From assembly GCA_034440575.1 (NCBI GenBank), contig JAOTOL010001245.1, positions 62,001 to 126,000 on the forward strand: DNA of 64,000 nt, given 5' to 3'. The notes below the pieces were generated by a model. It was not told the origin of the DNA and ran no database searches. It worked only from the letters and a program-made list of their open reading frames with translations. The DNA comes from Imbricaverruca yamaguchii (taxonomy: Eukaryota > Arthropoda > Thecostraca > Neoverrucidae). Made by a program: the position numbers and the translations under genes. Each line of letters opens with the position of its first letter. Positions within the stretch are counted from its first letter, which is position 1. Positions 23,366-36,293 of the stretch are shown piece after piece.

Positions 23366-25007
23366 TTGGAAGGGAAGCAGATGGGTGAAATAGGCACTGC
23401 TGTAATGAAGTTTTGCTCCCCAGAGCTTTTTCAGACATTTCCCACTTTGTCTGACGTAAACTTCTATTAGGCACGTGAACAGACTATGGACCTCAGCGTT
23501 GCGATAACCCTGGGATAATTAATTCGTCCAGCTCCGTGCTAACTCACCCATCTCTGTATTTAAGTCTTCATATAAACTCAGCCTGACACCATCTCAATCT
23601 CTTAATAACGTTCACACACAATCTCCAACTTGCACACAGATCGATCTTCAAACATACTAACTCCCATCTCACAAGATTACATCTCAACAGTTATACAGCG
23701 GCTTCAGACAGTCGCAGACATACCTTCAGTAGTCAGTCCGGGCGGCTGGTCACCGGCCAGCCGCCCTGCAGCGTCCAGTCATAGAGAGAGAGAGAGAGCG
23801 AGATGTGAAGTGAAGTGACTGAAGAGGGATCCGCCTCGCTCGGCGACTATATAGCCTCAGGGAAACCGCCCTTGGCCACACGCCAGAGACACCGTCATCG
23901 TCACGCGGCTCTGAACTAGCCAGAGCAATGCCCGATCTTAGTGCACTACAGCAGCGGGTCAGACCGTCTGTATCAGACATTCCGCCAGCTCAGACCCCTC
24001 TGAGCCTCGGCCCCGGTCGGCCGACTCTACGACTGGCGACAGACACATTAACCCATAACATGTTTACGTAAGCTGAACCGCACTTCCACAGGCAGCCGGT
24101 AGTTCGTGGCCCAGAACCCGCTACGGCCCAGAACAAGCTGTCACATCATCATACACCCAGACGGCCACATCCAACCGTCAGACACTGATACGTCAACTTC
24201 CGTCAGAACATCAGATGCAGCGGCGTCCGCGGCGGCCGACGGCGTCGAGGTAGCCTGAGCTGAGGGAGGGGTCACAATAGCCACTGGCCTCGACAGCCCG
24301 GCTGGCGGTGGCTGCCAAGTTAGCAGCGACGACTTCCGTCGGGGTACCTGCAGCTACATGAACGGAGGGGGATTTCTGTGTTCCAAGTGTCCCCCACAAG
24401 AAGCTTTGCTACACTGCGAGTCCGACACTTCGCCTTCGAATGGTCCCCCGGATCCTTGACGCACTCATCGCACCCCCACCACCACGGAAAGGCGGTGTCT
24501 CATCGTGGGAGCTAAGGTACGTGACAATAATTACGTGCGAGGTTGCATTGGGGCGTACCCTGTCATGATGTCACAAACACAATGAAAGGCGGCATCTATT
24601 TCATACGCATCATGAGCTATTACATGTGATGCATTAGCATTTAACGTGCATGTGTGCTTCAATATTATACCAGCATGTTCAAACTCGCTTTAGGTTGGGC
24701 GTGAGACGTGAATAAAGATGTTCAATGTTCGCTACCAAGAATGCCAACGTGATGTCAACTCCCATATGCACGATAGTATACACAAACCCAGCTATCTGAA
24801 GTGGCTGGCAGCACGACCCAAACCTCAACCCACCGGGCATCAGTGTCGGCTGCACCTCGCATGTGGCACACCTCCGGAGCACTGATCGGACGAGTACACC
24901 GATCTGCAGGTGGCGCCATCTGCAGGTGGCGCCACCTGCGGCCGGTCGCGGTCACGTGACCAGCACACGCCCAGGTGGCGGTGCACGCAGCTCCGCCACC
25001 TGGGTGC
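23366..25007. other. Unannotated stretch with a hairpin
   Basis: No gene recognised. A strong inverted repeat GGGCGGCTGG ... CCAGCCGCCC lies at about 23740-23766. A LINE-leader fragment is at about 24430-24500. Confidence 0.45.
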
Positions 25008-25130
25008 CAAATTGACGTGGGAAAAGTATGCCAAATTTGGGCGCGGTGCCGCGCGCCGTTCGTCCGCTATCCGCGAAAAACCTGAGGGGGACGGATGAAG
25101 ACCCCCCCCCCCCGAGACGGGACGGGTTAA
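25008..25130 (-). mobile_element. Family A element, terminal fragment (copy 3)
   Basis: Minus orientation; contains CGTTCGTCCGCTATCCGCGA and a C run, and ends CGAGACGGGACGGGTTAA at the TTAA (25127-25130). It directly abuts the SINE-1-containing unit, where the sister copy at 23070 has no insertion. Confidence 0.75.
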
Positions 25131-25420
25131 GCAATTTTACGTCGCCTTCCACTGCTTAATCACATAGCGTCGCCAACCTCTCATGCGGACTGGTCGCGGG
25201 TAGTCTCGGTAGTCATGACAGCTGTGCGATCCTAGCCCACGATCTTACGACCAAGAGTACAATGCCCTTCCGACTGAGCAACTCTGACCCCTGCGAAGGT
25301 CATTCCAACACACGTATTGAACATCCATCAAAGTAGCACACTTTGAGTACTATGTCAGGTGTAATATCACTCAAAATAGCATTGCAGCTGAAATGCTAAC
25401 TTGCCAGCACACCCATTACC
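25131..25420 (-). repeat. Duplicated unit containing SINE-1, copy 2
   Basis: Same composite as 23070-23365, with a family A element inserted at its left edge. Confidence 0.75.
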
Positions 25421-27711
25421 GTCAGAAACACTTTTTCCTTGTTAATGCCAGAATAATTCAAAATATTTTGAACGCTTTCGGCGGGCTTCGCCAAAATGTT
25501 CACGCCAACAGTCCACATTCCACTGAAAACTAACTGTATGTACTGTACGCCCATATAAGGTGAGCGTAGGGTAAGCACGATTGGGGTATGGGATGTCCAG
25601 TCCGACATCACATTATGATGGGGCGTCACACCGAGGGAGCAACTTCCATGACACAAAATAGTCGCTTTCGGAAAGCAGATTTTGATTTTCAATCAAATTG
25701 CATCAGTTTAGCAGTGCTAAGATTATGAAATCCTGCGTCTTGAAACAAACAAAAAATAATGTTTGATTTTAACGTATTTAAGTTACAGAAGACTGTGTCT
25801 AATCATTGTCACGTGTCAGATCATGGACAACGCTCCACATCCCACATACCAATTCGGTAATTACTCTTCTCAAATATGTTCCAGTTTCAGGGGAGCAGTC
25901 CCGTTCATGTTCACGTTCATGTTCGCGTTCGTGATATCACGTTCAGAAATAATAAACGAACTAGATCAGAAGACGCCCGGCCTCCGCCGGGCTTATCTGA
26001 CCTATGCTGCTCGCTTCGTGAGACCTTGACAATAGGAATCAATTTCATTTTCCACAGAATATAGCAGGAGCTGGGCACGAGCAAATCAAACAATTTGTGT
26101 CGCTCAGTCAACTGACTTTCAATACAGAACGGGATTATGTATCGCGTGCCGCCTCCCCAGAACCAATTAATTAGTCCATACCAACTACCAACTATAACCA
26201 ATTAAGTCAGTCAGTCAGTGCCCGGTCACGACGTCGGACATTTTCACATGTTGAAGGAAGGGGGGGGGGGAATTTTAGAATGCCTAAGCATAGAAAACGT
26301 ATCTTTTTTATATAAAATCCTTCCCAATGCAGTGCGGCTGGCGCGGCAGCGCACGCATTAGAAAATAATTTTCGACCGATTCAAGCTTCGGTACCAAAAT
26401 CGCCGGCCGGCGATGGCATGCTGGAGCCTTTTGGGACGACCGAGAAAGCGTGTTTGTCATGATTCGGGGCGTCCACGATTGTAACCGAACTATTTCAGTT
26501 GGACAGATTTTAAAGGTATTGTGGGTATCAGCAAATTCGCGGCTTCAAGTGTATGTTACACTGAACCTGAAAATAGCGTTCTAAAGGGGCGTTAATAGTG
26601 TAGAAAACCGAGCCGATTTTATGCGCCCAAACACATGCCACTGTCGTCGCATTGACGGCACCCGCTTGCAAGACAGGTGCATGAGGTCAATGTGAAATGC
26701 ATAACCGGTACATGGAGCCAACTAATGCAAACGGTGTCGTGTCTTCAAAACCAATGGCTTTCCAGCGCAAGACCCAATCGTGAAAATCAGTGGAAAACGT
26801 CGGTTTCAATTTTCACCCGTCCGCCGTGTGCACGTGCCACCCGGGGTGGAAATGTTTATACTCGTGAGCTTCACCATTGTCCGGGCTATACTGTGGTGGT
26901 GATTTCGTGCTGATCGGACCATGGGTCCGTCAGCTGTGGCGCAGTCATTCTGGCCGCCCGGCGCACTGAAAATGGTATAAAATCCCAAGTCAATAAAAGC
27001 GTGTCTACGTTCGAGGCCAACGTGTAGCGCTACCTTGGCGCTCAACCGGCACCCTGACCACCCTCACGCGCGTGGGCGCCGCACCATTGGGTCAACGAAA
27101 CGGGGCCCCTTGGCCGGAAGAGAGTGGCACCTTTTCGCCGGTACCACTCACAAGCGAGTGGCATCGTGTACGACATTGTGTCATTGATGAAGCGGATTGA
27201 TGAAACGCAACTCTGCCATGAGTTGTCTGACCACAACTCATGACAGAGCACGCACCGGATTTGTCGAAAGCAGCAACCGCTCAAGCCAGTCGCGACGTTT
27301 CATCCGAAATGTCCGAACTCACAAAGCAGCGCACGGCTCGTTATCTGACCGTAAAAGACTGACTGATGGCTTCTGTACGTCCCTGGTGGCTAGATGACCG
27401 CCAAGGTCGTGGTTTGCACAAGGAAGTATTGGAAGTGCTCATTGGTGGTTGAAGTCGAATTAAGCCAATGTGCATGCATGTAATACCTAAGCATAAGCAT
27501 TAAGCTCACAAACTGCTGAAGACGCCTAAGCGTTTTAGCACTGTCCAGACACCTTGTTATAGATGAAAAGCTACATTCCTGATGGTCTACATATGGAGCC
27601 TGTATAACACGAAGACAGGGGGACCCACTGCTAGGTTGTCATGAGACCGGTAGAGCTTCCTGGGCCATATTTTTCGTTTGCTGTGCAAATACTTTGCGCA
27701 TGCGCATTTCC
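25421..27711. other. Unannotated stretch
   Basis: No supported gene, RNA or tandem array. Short open frames here look random. Confidence 0.4.
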
Positions 27712-27850
27712 TGCTGCAGTCTTCGATGTTAGTCTGCTGTTGCAGTCTTCGGTGTTAGCCTGCTGTGTCCTGCTGCAGTCTCTGGTGTTAGCCTGCTGTG
27801 TGGCACTGCGGTCTCCAGTCTTAGTCTGCTGTACTGCTGCAGTCTCCAGC
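27712..27850. repeat. Degenerate 27-36-bp tandem repeat
   Basis: About four or five units built on GCAGTCTCTGGTGTTAGCCT and GCTGT, with variable length. Confidence 0.7.
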
Positions 27851-28019
27851 CTGTTTTTTGGGACTCCGCACGATGAGGTGACGGTCCACGCGCCAATGAG
27901 GCCGTCGCCGAGGGCAGTCGGCAGTTCCGTGAGCATGTCGCCGCCCTCAGTTCACGCGTCCCCATTTTCCGCGCACGCCGCCGTTCGCCGAGCCGCTGGG
28001 AACCGGCACGGCCGGTAGA

Positions 28020-29595
28020 TTGCGACGCGCCGTACCGTGCCGTACCGCGCCGTACCGTACCGTGCTGTACCGCGCCGTACCCAGCCGTACCGTGCCGTAC
28101 CGCGTCATACCGTGCCGTACCGTGCCGTACCGCGCCGTACCGCGCCGTACCGTACCATACCGCGCCGTACCGTGCCGTACCGTGCCGTACCGAGCCGTAC
28201 CGCGCCATACCGCTCCGTACCGTTTCGTACCGCGCCGTACCGCGCCGTACCCAGCCGTACCGTACCGTACCGCGCCGTACCGTACCGTGCCGTACCGTGC
28301 CGTACCGTGCCGTGCCGCGCCGTACCGAGCCGTACCGCGCCATACCGTGCCGTACCGTGCCGTACCGTCCCGTACCGTACCGTACCGTGCCGTACCGTGC
28401 CGTACCGTCCCGTACCGTGCCATACCGTGCCGTACCGCGCCGTACCGCGCCGTACCGTTCCGTACCGCGCCGTACTGCGCCGTACCGTGCCATACCGCGC
28501 CGTACCGTGCCGTACCGTGCCATACCGCGCCGTACCGTGCCGTATCGTACCGCGCCGTACCGCACCGTACCGCGCCGTACCGCGCCGTACCGCGCCTTAC
28601 CGTGCCGTACCGCGCCGTACCGTGCCGTACCGCGCCGTACCGCACCGTACCGCACCGCACCGCGCCGTACCGTACCGTACCGTGCCGTACCGAGCCGTAC
28701 CGCGCCATACCGCGCCGCACCGCGCCGTGCCGTACCGCGCCATACCGTGCCATACCGTGCCATACCGTGCCGTACCGAGCCGTACCGTGCCATACCGTGC
28801 CGTACCGTGCCGTACCGCACCGTGTCCCGCCGTACTGCGCCGTACCGTTCCGTACCGTGCCATACCGTGCCGTACCGAGCCGTACCGTGCCATACCGTGC
28901 CGTACCGTGCCGTACCGCACCGTGTCGCGCCGTACCGTGCCGTACCGTGCCGTACCGTGCCGTACCGTGCCGTACCGTGCCGTGCCGTACCGTGCCGTAC
29001 CGTGCCGTACCGTGCCGTACCGTGCCGTACCGTGCCGTACCGTGCCGTACCGTGCCGTACCGTGCCGTACCGTGCCGTTGCCGTACCGTGCCGTGCCGTG
29101 CCGTGCCGTGCCGTACCGTGCCGTACCGTGCCGTACCGTGCCGTACCGTGCCGTACCGTGCCGTACCGTGCCGTACCGTGCCGTACCGTGCCGTGCCGTA
29201 CCGTGCCGTACCGTGCCGTACCGTGCCGTACCGCGCCGTACCGTGCCGTACCGTGCCGTACCGTGCCGTACCGTGCCGTACCGTGCCGTACCGTGCCGTA
29301 CCGTGCCGTACCGTGCCGTACCGTGCCGTACCGTGCCGTACCGTGCCGTACCGTGCCGTACCGTGCCGTACCGTGCCGTACCGTGCCGTACCGTGCCGTA
29401 CCGTGCCGTACCGTGCCGTACCGTGCCGTACCGTGCCGTACCGTGCCGTACCGTGCCGTACCGTGCCGTACCGTGCCGTACCGTGCCGTACCGTGCCGTA
29501 CCGTGCCGTACCGTGCCGTACCGTGCCGTACCGTGCCGTACCGTGCCGTACCGCGCCGTACCGCGCCGTACCGCGCCGTACCGCGCCGTACCGCG
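28020..29595. repeat. CCGTR pentamer array (CCGTGCCGTA decamer), 1.6 kb
   Basis: Pentamers CCGTA and CCGTG alternate. The right part (about 28940-29560) is nearly uniform while the left part is degenerate. No stop codon can arise in most frames, so open frames of 360-617 codons exist on both strands; they are not genes. Confidence 0.98.
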
Positions 29596-29869
29596 CCGCC
29601 GCCACTGCCCCGCCCGTGTGGATGTGGGCCAGACGCCTGCGGCGACTACGTGTGCTGCACCGCCACTTTGCGGCGGCTCGCGAGGGCGGGAATTTAGTGC
29701 GTGCACACGTGCAGCGTTGCAGGCTGCCAGGAATTTGTGCAATGCGTCTGTGGGTGCTTGTTTTGTTTTTTGTGTGCATGTTTCGAAGTCTCCAGAGTGC
29801 CCCGGGTAGTTATATTGAAGAAGTGAATACCTCCGGGTGGTGGATGTTCTGCTGGTGTCCGCGAGCCTT
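29596..29869. other. GC-rich flank of the pentamer array
   Basis: No assigned function. Confidence 0.4.
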
Positions 29870-31221
29870 TTAACACGCGCCCTGGAGGGCCTCTGAAAAT
29901 AACGCGCCCTGGAGAGGGGGCGGATTCCGCCCCCCCCCCTAAGACCTCAGCTCCTATAAAGGCTAGAGCAAAGAAATTCACAGGGTGGATGGGCACGATA
30001 GTGAACTCTATTGTATGCAAAGTGCACGACCTTAGGTCAATATCTTCAAGGTCAAATGAGGTCAAAATAGCAAAAGTTTCTGGTTTTGTGTGGCTTGGCT
30101 TGTCATTGTTATGGATCACTGTGGTTGTGTTTAAATGCTCCAAAATTGGCATTAATGATGTTTTGGACATTACTAATGATGCAATACAGATGTCAGATCC
30201 GCCATTTGACCTCAGGTCACCTATATAGGAGCACTTTATTAGGTCATTACCTGCTCCAGTTACCGGAAACGGGCTCCCATCCCGACTGCTCCGTTGGGCG
30301 GCTCGGCACAATCGGCTTCGCAAATAAAGGAGTGAAATACATGAATAAAGGATGGAAATGCTAAGGCACACAATGACAAACAGTAGATTTCGGGATGCAT
30401 AGGGAGTAACATGTAATGGGACATCAATCGCATGACAGTCATTTGCATTTATGACACATTCCAGTTGACCAAGTTTGCCTCCATTAGCCTGTCATGAACT
30501 TGACCTGACTTGACCTCGGCGACCTAACATGACTTTTAAATTATATAGCATATCAATATGCATCAAACAAGCCGCTAGTGTTGTCAAGAATACTTCCCTA
30601 TGGCCAATATGCGGGAAGCGCATCAGCGCCGATTTTTGTGGTCTGGCGCTGTGAATTGTTTTTACTTTAACGGCCCCTAACTTGAAAACGTCTCGGCCGA
30701 TTTCCACTTTTCTTGCTTTAAACAATGCGCCGGTCATTTCTAAGCTGGTACGCGATACATTTGGCGTATATTGGCCGGTACAATATGGAGTTATGTACGA
30801 AAAATCGGAAGGATTGGCGGATTTCGCCATACCCCCTCTAGAGCGTGTGTTAACCTGTTATGAACTTGACCTGACTTGACCTCGGTGACTTGACATGACT
30901 CTGGAATAATGTAGCATGACAATGTACATCAAACAAGTCGCTAGTTTTGCCAAGAACACTTCCTTTTTGCTAGTATACCGGAAGCGCATCAGCGACGATA
31001 TTTGTGATCTGGCGCTGGGAAACTTTTTTGACTTTAGCGACCCTTAACTCGAAAAAGTTTCGGTCGATTTTATTTTTTCTTACTTCAAACAACGCGCCGG
31101 TCATTTATTAGCAGGTACACAAACAATGGCGTATATCGGCCGGTAAAATCTGGAGTTATCTACGAAAAACCGGAGGGGTGGGCGGATTTCGCCCCCCCCC
31201 CCCCTCCAGGGCGCGTGTTAA
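29870..31221. mobile_element. TTAA-flanked non-autonomous DNA element, family B (composite)
   Basis: It begins TTAACACGCGCCCTGGAGGG (29870-29889) and ends with the exact reverse complement (31202-31221), a perfect 20-bp terminal inverted repeat including TTAA. A second left-type end begins at about 29899 and a second right-type end closes at TTAA 30850-30853. The segments 30480-30853 and 30860-31221 are diverged direct copies, so two elements are nested or in tandem. Subterminal palindromes (GGGGCGGATTCCGCCCCC type) are present. No transposase. DR4-type AGGTCA repeats lie at 30049-30064, 30501-30516 and 30867-30882. Confidence 0.85.
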
Positions 31222-32397
31222 AGCGTGGTGGTTTTGAAATAAATCGTATTTGTTTCCGAGCACCGCCTGATGCTATGAGAGTTCAGCAATGACACTGTTT
31301 TGGATTCAGGAAAAATGTTGATCGTGGCATTCTTCAATTCAAAACTGGGTGGATATGAAAAAGCATTAGCATTTAAGTTCAATCAGTTATCAACCTTTAC
31401 ACATCAGTTCGGTTAGATTTTGACCGTATTGTTAAGATGCGCCAGCGTACCATATTTTTCCGAACTCGTCGAGAACTCGCATTTTCCAACAACCCGACTT
31501 CAGCTCCGGTGTGTAATGCCTTTCTTTCGGCCGAGTCCGTCCATGGAAGAAAAGCTTCACTTTAAACTCTGACGCTGGACTAAGGTTGCATTGACAACAA
31601 ACGGCTTATGGTGTGCAATCAATAACATTAATTGAGCAGTCTAAAGCAAATCGTAGGGTATGACTTGCATGATTTCCTGTATAAAAAGTACCATTAGGAT
31701 AGAAGCCCTGCAACCTATATCATGGTAGTCATTTGTGATTGAATAGATATTCTTCATAAATAATTGGCAGCAATGTAAATGCGGCTGATTTTGTGCAATA
31801 TCCGCCTCCGAAAGCGATATGACATCATCGATCACCGAACTGAAGCTTCTATTCACCGAACTGTCGATGTCACCGGCAATTCCCGGCCACACCACCGCCA
31901 CCTCCCAGGTGCGCACGAGAAACCGGACCGCGTTATCGATCCCAACAAATAACACACGCCAGTAAAGCCGCTCGGAAAGTGCATCACTCAATATATGAGC
32001 ACCATAACTCCACTTATACCTGAGCACTTTAGCCCCACCACTAATACATGACAACCTTAACTCAATCACTAATTCATGAGCATCTTAACCACGACACTAG
32101 TGTATGAGTACCCATGCATGGATTTAATTTCGAACCAACACTATCCATCTTGTTGATAACTTAAATTGGTGAAAATAGTGAAAAGAGAAACGCGAAATTT
32201 CCCATCAACTGGGTGGACAATAATTACTTCTTTAAATAGAGAAAGTCCAGTGAGTGGCCGTTCAGTTGGCGGTGAGTCTCGGAAACAGACACGCCGAAGG
32301 AAACTGCACCAGGGAAACTCAGGCAGGTTACTCGGCGTCGTGTTTTCCTGCGTACGAGGCGAGCATCGCTGGCACGTCACGTGGGATTGGATTGAAT
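31222..32397. other. Unannotated stretch
   Basis: No gene supported; the 142-codon minus frame at 31641-32069 has no recognisable domain. Confidence 0.4.
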
Positions 32398-35300
32398 TGG
32401 AGTTTAGGGGCGCGTCGACATCTAGGGTCATTTTGCGCCCATAACTAAATTGTAATCAATCTACGGTGCTGCTATCATAGCTCACTATCCATCTTCACGG
32501 GTGGGGGTATATCCCATCAAGGCGAGCATGTCGGATAAACATAAAAATATTCCCAGACGCCACGGCCTCGGAGTCGTTCCCTATAAGCATACGTAAAGAA
32601 GAGTCGGTATTCAACCGTCCTAAAAACTGGCGTCGTAGAGGATCTAGCAGTGTACAGCCAACTAAAACATGGTACACGGTAAGCGGGTTAGAACAGCGCG
32701 GACATACGGGGCGCTGTTCGGACATACGGGGTCATTACCGGTCAACATATAACTATGTGTTGCAAAGGTATGGCCTATTCTCAATCGACAGAGTGTTACT
32801 TCTTCCCGACGTTTGGTTCGGTTAGAGGATAGCCATTTTCCTAGTATCGGTTTTAAAACATTGAGCTTACTATACTTCGAATTCCAGGATCGTTGCCATT
32901 CTGACTGTATACTTGACAATATAGTAGGGTATATATCTCTTAGAGGGAGCCGTAGATGGACCACACGGCCATTGCTAATGGCGTGCTTGGCGGTTATGTC
33001 AGCAGCTTCGTTTCCGGCGAGTCCAACATGACTAGGAATCCAGCAGAACACTAAAATTCTTCCGATGTCATGCAGGGATTTTACTACTTTGATAATCCTC
33101 CGAACAAGTCGGTTATCCTGGTTAAAGATGTTCAGTGCCTGGAGACTGCTGAGAGAGTCTGTGAAAATCACGTTCTTTGTGGACCGGTCTTTCTGTATAA
33201 AATAGAGGGCTTGCAGGATGGCATACAGTTCTGTAGTAAAAGTCGATGTCTGCGTCGGTAAACAAAAAGATCGAACACCTTGTCTACTTACGGAAGCACA
33301 CCCAACACCAGAGACCGACTTTGAGCCGTCTGTGCTCGGTGTGATTACACGTGCTATGGAACGCGGCCGGACATTACATTCTCGAAGAATCGAGGACATA
33401 CGAGTTGAAAACGGCAATCCACGCTGAGCCCTGTGACGTGCACTTGGTGTCCCTGAGAATATCCACCGATAGGCTGGATTGTTCCGGTTTTGAGCAACAT
33501 TACATGCGTATCTCGCGCCCAATAACTTACGGCATAGTGCAAGAGGTGGCTCCTCTAATTCTACCATTACACTAGCTGCCGGTGAGGTGCGAAAGGCTCC
33601 AATAGCGATGCGAAGAGCTGCATTGTCGATCACGTCAAGGCGACGCTTGGTTGTGGCACACGCTCAGTCATAAATAAAACATCCATAGTCAATTTTAGAA
33701 CGCACGAGCGATCGATACATCAGAAGCAGGATAGACCTATCTGCTCCATACGAGCATCTAGAAACTGTACGCATCACCTGTAGTCGCTTTGCACATTTAT
33801 GTGCAAGATCGTTCATGTGAGTGGTGTATGTCAGTCGACGATCCATCCACACACCCAGAAACTTGGCAGCTGGCTTGAATGGTATATGGCGTCCATTGAG
33901 AATGATCACGGGATCAGTACAAGAGCGTTTGAGGCAGAAGTGGATAGCGGTGGTTTTCGATGTGGACATAACGAAACCGGTTTTGTTGCACCAATCCTGC
34001 ACCTTCCGAACAGCCATCTGGAGTTGTCTCTCAACCGTATGCACAGAGCGTGAAGAGGATCACATGGCGAAATCGTCCACGAAAAGCGCTCTCCCAACGG
34101 AAATTGGCAGCGATGTACCCACCTCATGAATTGAAATAGCAAACAATGCAACGTTCAGTACGCTCCCCGGCATAACTGCGTTAACTTGTGAAAAACTGCC
34201 AGATAGGGAGTTTCCTATTCTAACGCGAAACGTTCCGGAAGACAGAAAATTGGACAAGAAGACACCCATGGGACCTCTGATTCCCATATTGTGCAGCTTC
34301 ATCAGGATACCGTGACGCCATGCCGTGTCATATGCGCCGTCAATGTAAAAAAAAAATATTACTGCTGTGTGGTGGCGTTTCATGAAACCAGAGCGCACAA
34401 CTGAGTCGAGTGTTAAAATGTGGTCAAGTGTGCTACGGTTTTTTCGGAACCCACTATGTATCACAGTAAGGAGATTGCTATGTTCTAAAAACCACATCAA
34501 TCGGATATTTACCATTTTTTCAAACAGTTTACACAGGGAGCAGGTCAGTGAGATGGGACGGTAATGCAATGGATCCGTGCCAGATTTATTTGGTTTCCGT
34601 ATGGGGACTATAATTGCCTCACGCCATGAAGGCGGAAATGTGCCCGATGTCCACATTGCATTTAGGGCTTCCAAAAGTGTGTCTAAAGCAGCTGCTGGTA
34701 AACGTTTTATGTCATTATGCAAAGTGTCGGGACCCTTTACCACACTCTTGAGTGTGCCGATTGCTGTGGTTAATTCAGGAATTGAAAATGGTATGTTGTA
34801 CTGGAGGACGTCTGTGGTTGAAAAATCAAGAGGACGTGCCTCACACATATCCTTGTATCTAAAAAATTGTTCGTTACATGTGTTTTCCGAGCGTGCGGAC
34901 AAAGCACATCCTATCTTGTCAGCCACTTCTTCCGGGTCGATGATGTCCTGTCCTGCTATGTGCAAGACAGGGAGAGGAACTGGGGCGTGTTTCCCAGAGA
35001 AACGCTTTATGCGGGACCATACAGTAGACAGTGACGTAGAACGATTTAACGTGCTTACATAGGCTTTCCACGAGTCTCGTCTCGCCTCGGCAATAATACG
35101 TCGCGCGAGCGCTCGTGCTTTGCGAAAAGTTATTAAATTGTACGTGCAGCTATTATATTAAATATACGGAATGCCCTCTTCCTAGCACGGATAGCATCCA
35201 GACACTTATCGGACCACCATGGGACTGGTGCTCGAATGGACGTTCCCGATGATCTGCGGATGTGCCGCTGGGCACTCTGTAAGGTCGCCGAAGTGAATGT

Positions 35301-36085
35301 TTCCACGGAGATGGGGGATTCATCACAGTGGTCGCGAAGGGTGCTTTCAAGGTTAGCTTCGAAAGCCTCCCAGTCGGCTCGGTAAAATAGCCACTTTGAA
35401 GGTCGTTGCCCAACCGGGACTCGATTAATGAAATGGGAGTAAACAGGGAAGTGGACGCTGTTATATGGATCACTATCAACCGACCACTCTAAGACAGGTG
35501 CAATTTCTGGACTACAGAGTGTGAGGTCCAACACGGACGTCTGTCCGGTCGGTAATGTAATATGTGTTGGTGTTCCCGTGTTAAGAATGCATAGAGGGAA
35601 GTCGCTGTTAAAACGTTCCATTGCACGTCCGCGGTTAGTAATCGTGGCTGAGCCCCAAAGAGAGTGGTGCGCATTAAAATCGTCACACACCATTACCGGA
35701 GGTGTGAGTTGATTTACAGTTTGAGAAAGATCGGAAAGTGGAAACAGTCTGCCCGGTGGTAGGTATATGCTGCATATAGAAACGGTACGGTGGTTTATTA
35801 CTACACGAGCAGCAATGCACTGGATATTTGAAGAGAGACGTACATGTGTAAATGGAACAGAGTTGTGCACAGCAACGAGGACGCCGCCATGCGACACAGT
35901 GCTAGACGGTACGTCTTTTCGTAGAACAGTGTAATTTTGAAGTTGAAACGAAGCACCTGGAACCAGTTTCGTTTCCTAAATGCATAAAACCGACGGCGTC
36001 CGGGAACTTAAGAGATGCCGAAGGTCATTAAAGCTGGATTTTATTCCCCTGCAGTTCCACTGTAAAACTACGATGTGAGTAAGTT
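32398..36085 (-). pseudogene. I-group LINE B, ORF2 and 3' tail (broken)
   Basis: Minus strand. The endonuclease starts near 36068 (VLQWNCRGI); the C-x-ETK catalytic segment has a stop (about 35975), and SIYLPPGRLF and VHFPVYSHF follow in 35133-35897. Reverse transcriptase lies at 34060-34965 (WREAIIVPI, YRPISLTCSLCKLFEKM, FVDDF with Val in place of the usual Ala) and 33664-34044. RNase H is at 32662-33633 (STDGSKSVSGVGCASVS, TDSLSSLQAL, WIPSHVGLAGNEAADI), and the terminal Cys/His module (CPRCSNPLTVYHVLVGC) at 32495-32725. Breaks occur at about 35150, 34050, 33660 and 32700. The 3' tail (32398-32445) keeps the family hairpin. It forms one insertion with the ORF1 at 36294-37898. Confidence 0.92.
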
Positions 36086-36293
36086 AATGCAGTAAAACAT
36101 GAGCGTGGTCAGAGGATATAGTTATATACATTGGATAGTGCATACCACAAACCCAGCAGAAGCTTGGTTAGTTAATAAGAAAAGAACGCAAACCAGATAT
36201 TCACGTGTGGACGTCATTGTTGCTACAAAAAGTCGGATGCGGTTTTAAGATTGAGTCCCAGTGCCCTGTCTCGAAGGAGAGTCTATCGAGGAC

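Noticed and set aside
27729..29873. Very long open frames (up to 617 codons) on both strands
   Set aside because: They are translations of the CCGTR pentamer array, which cannot form stops in these frames; the products are pure short-period repeats.
31641..32069. 142-codon minus frame as a gene
   Set aside because: No domain, no splice context and ordinary random composition.
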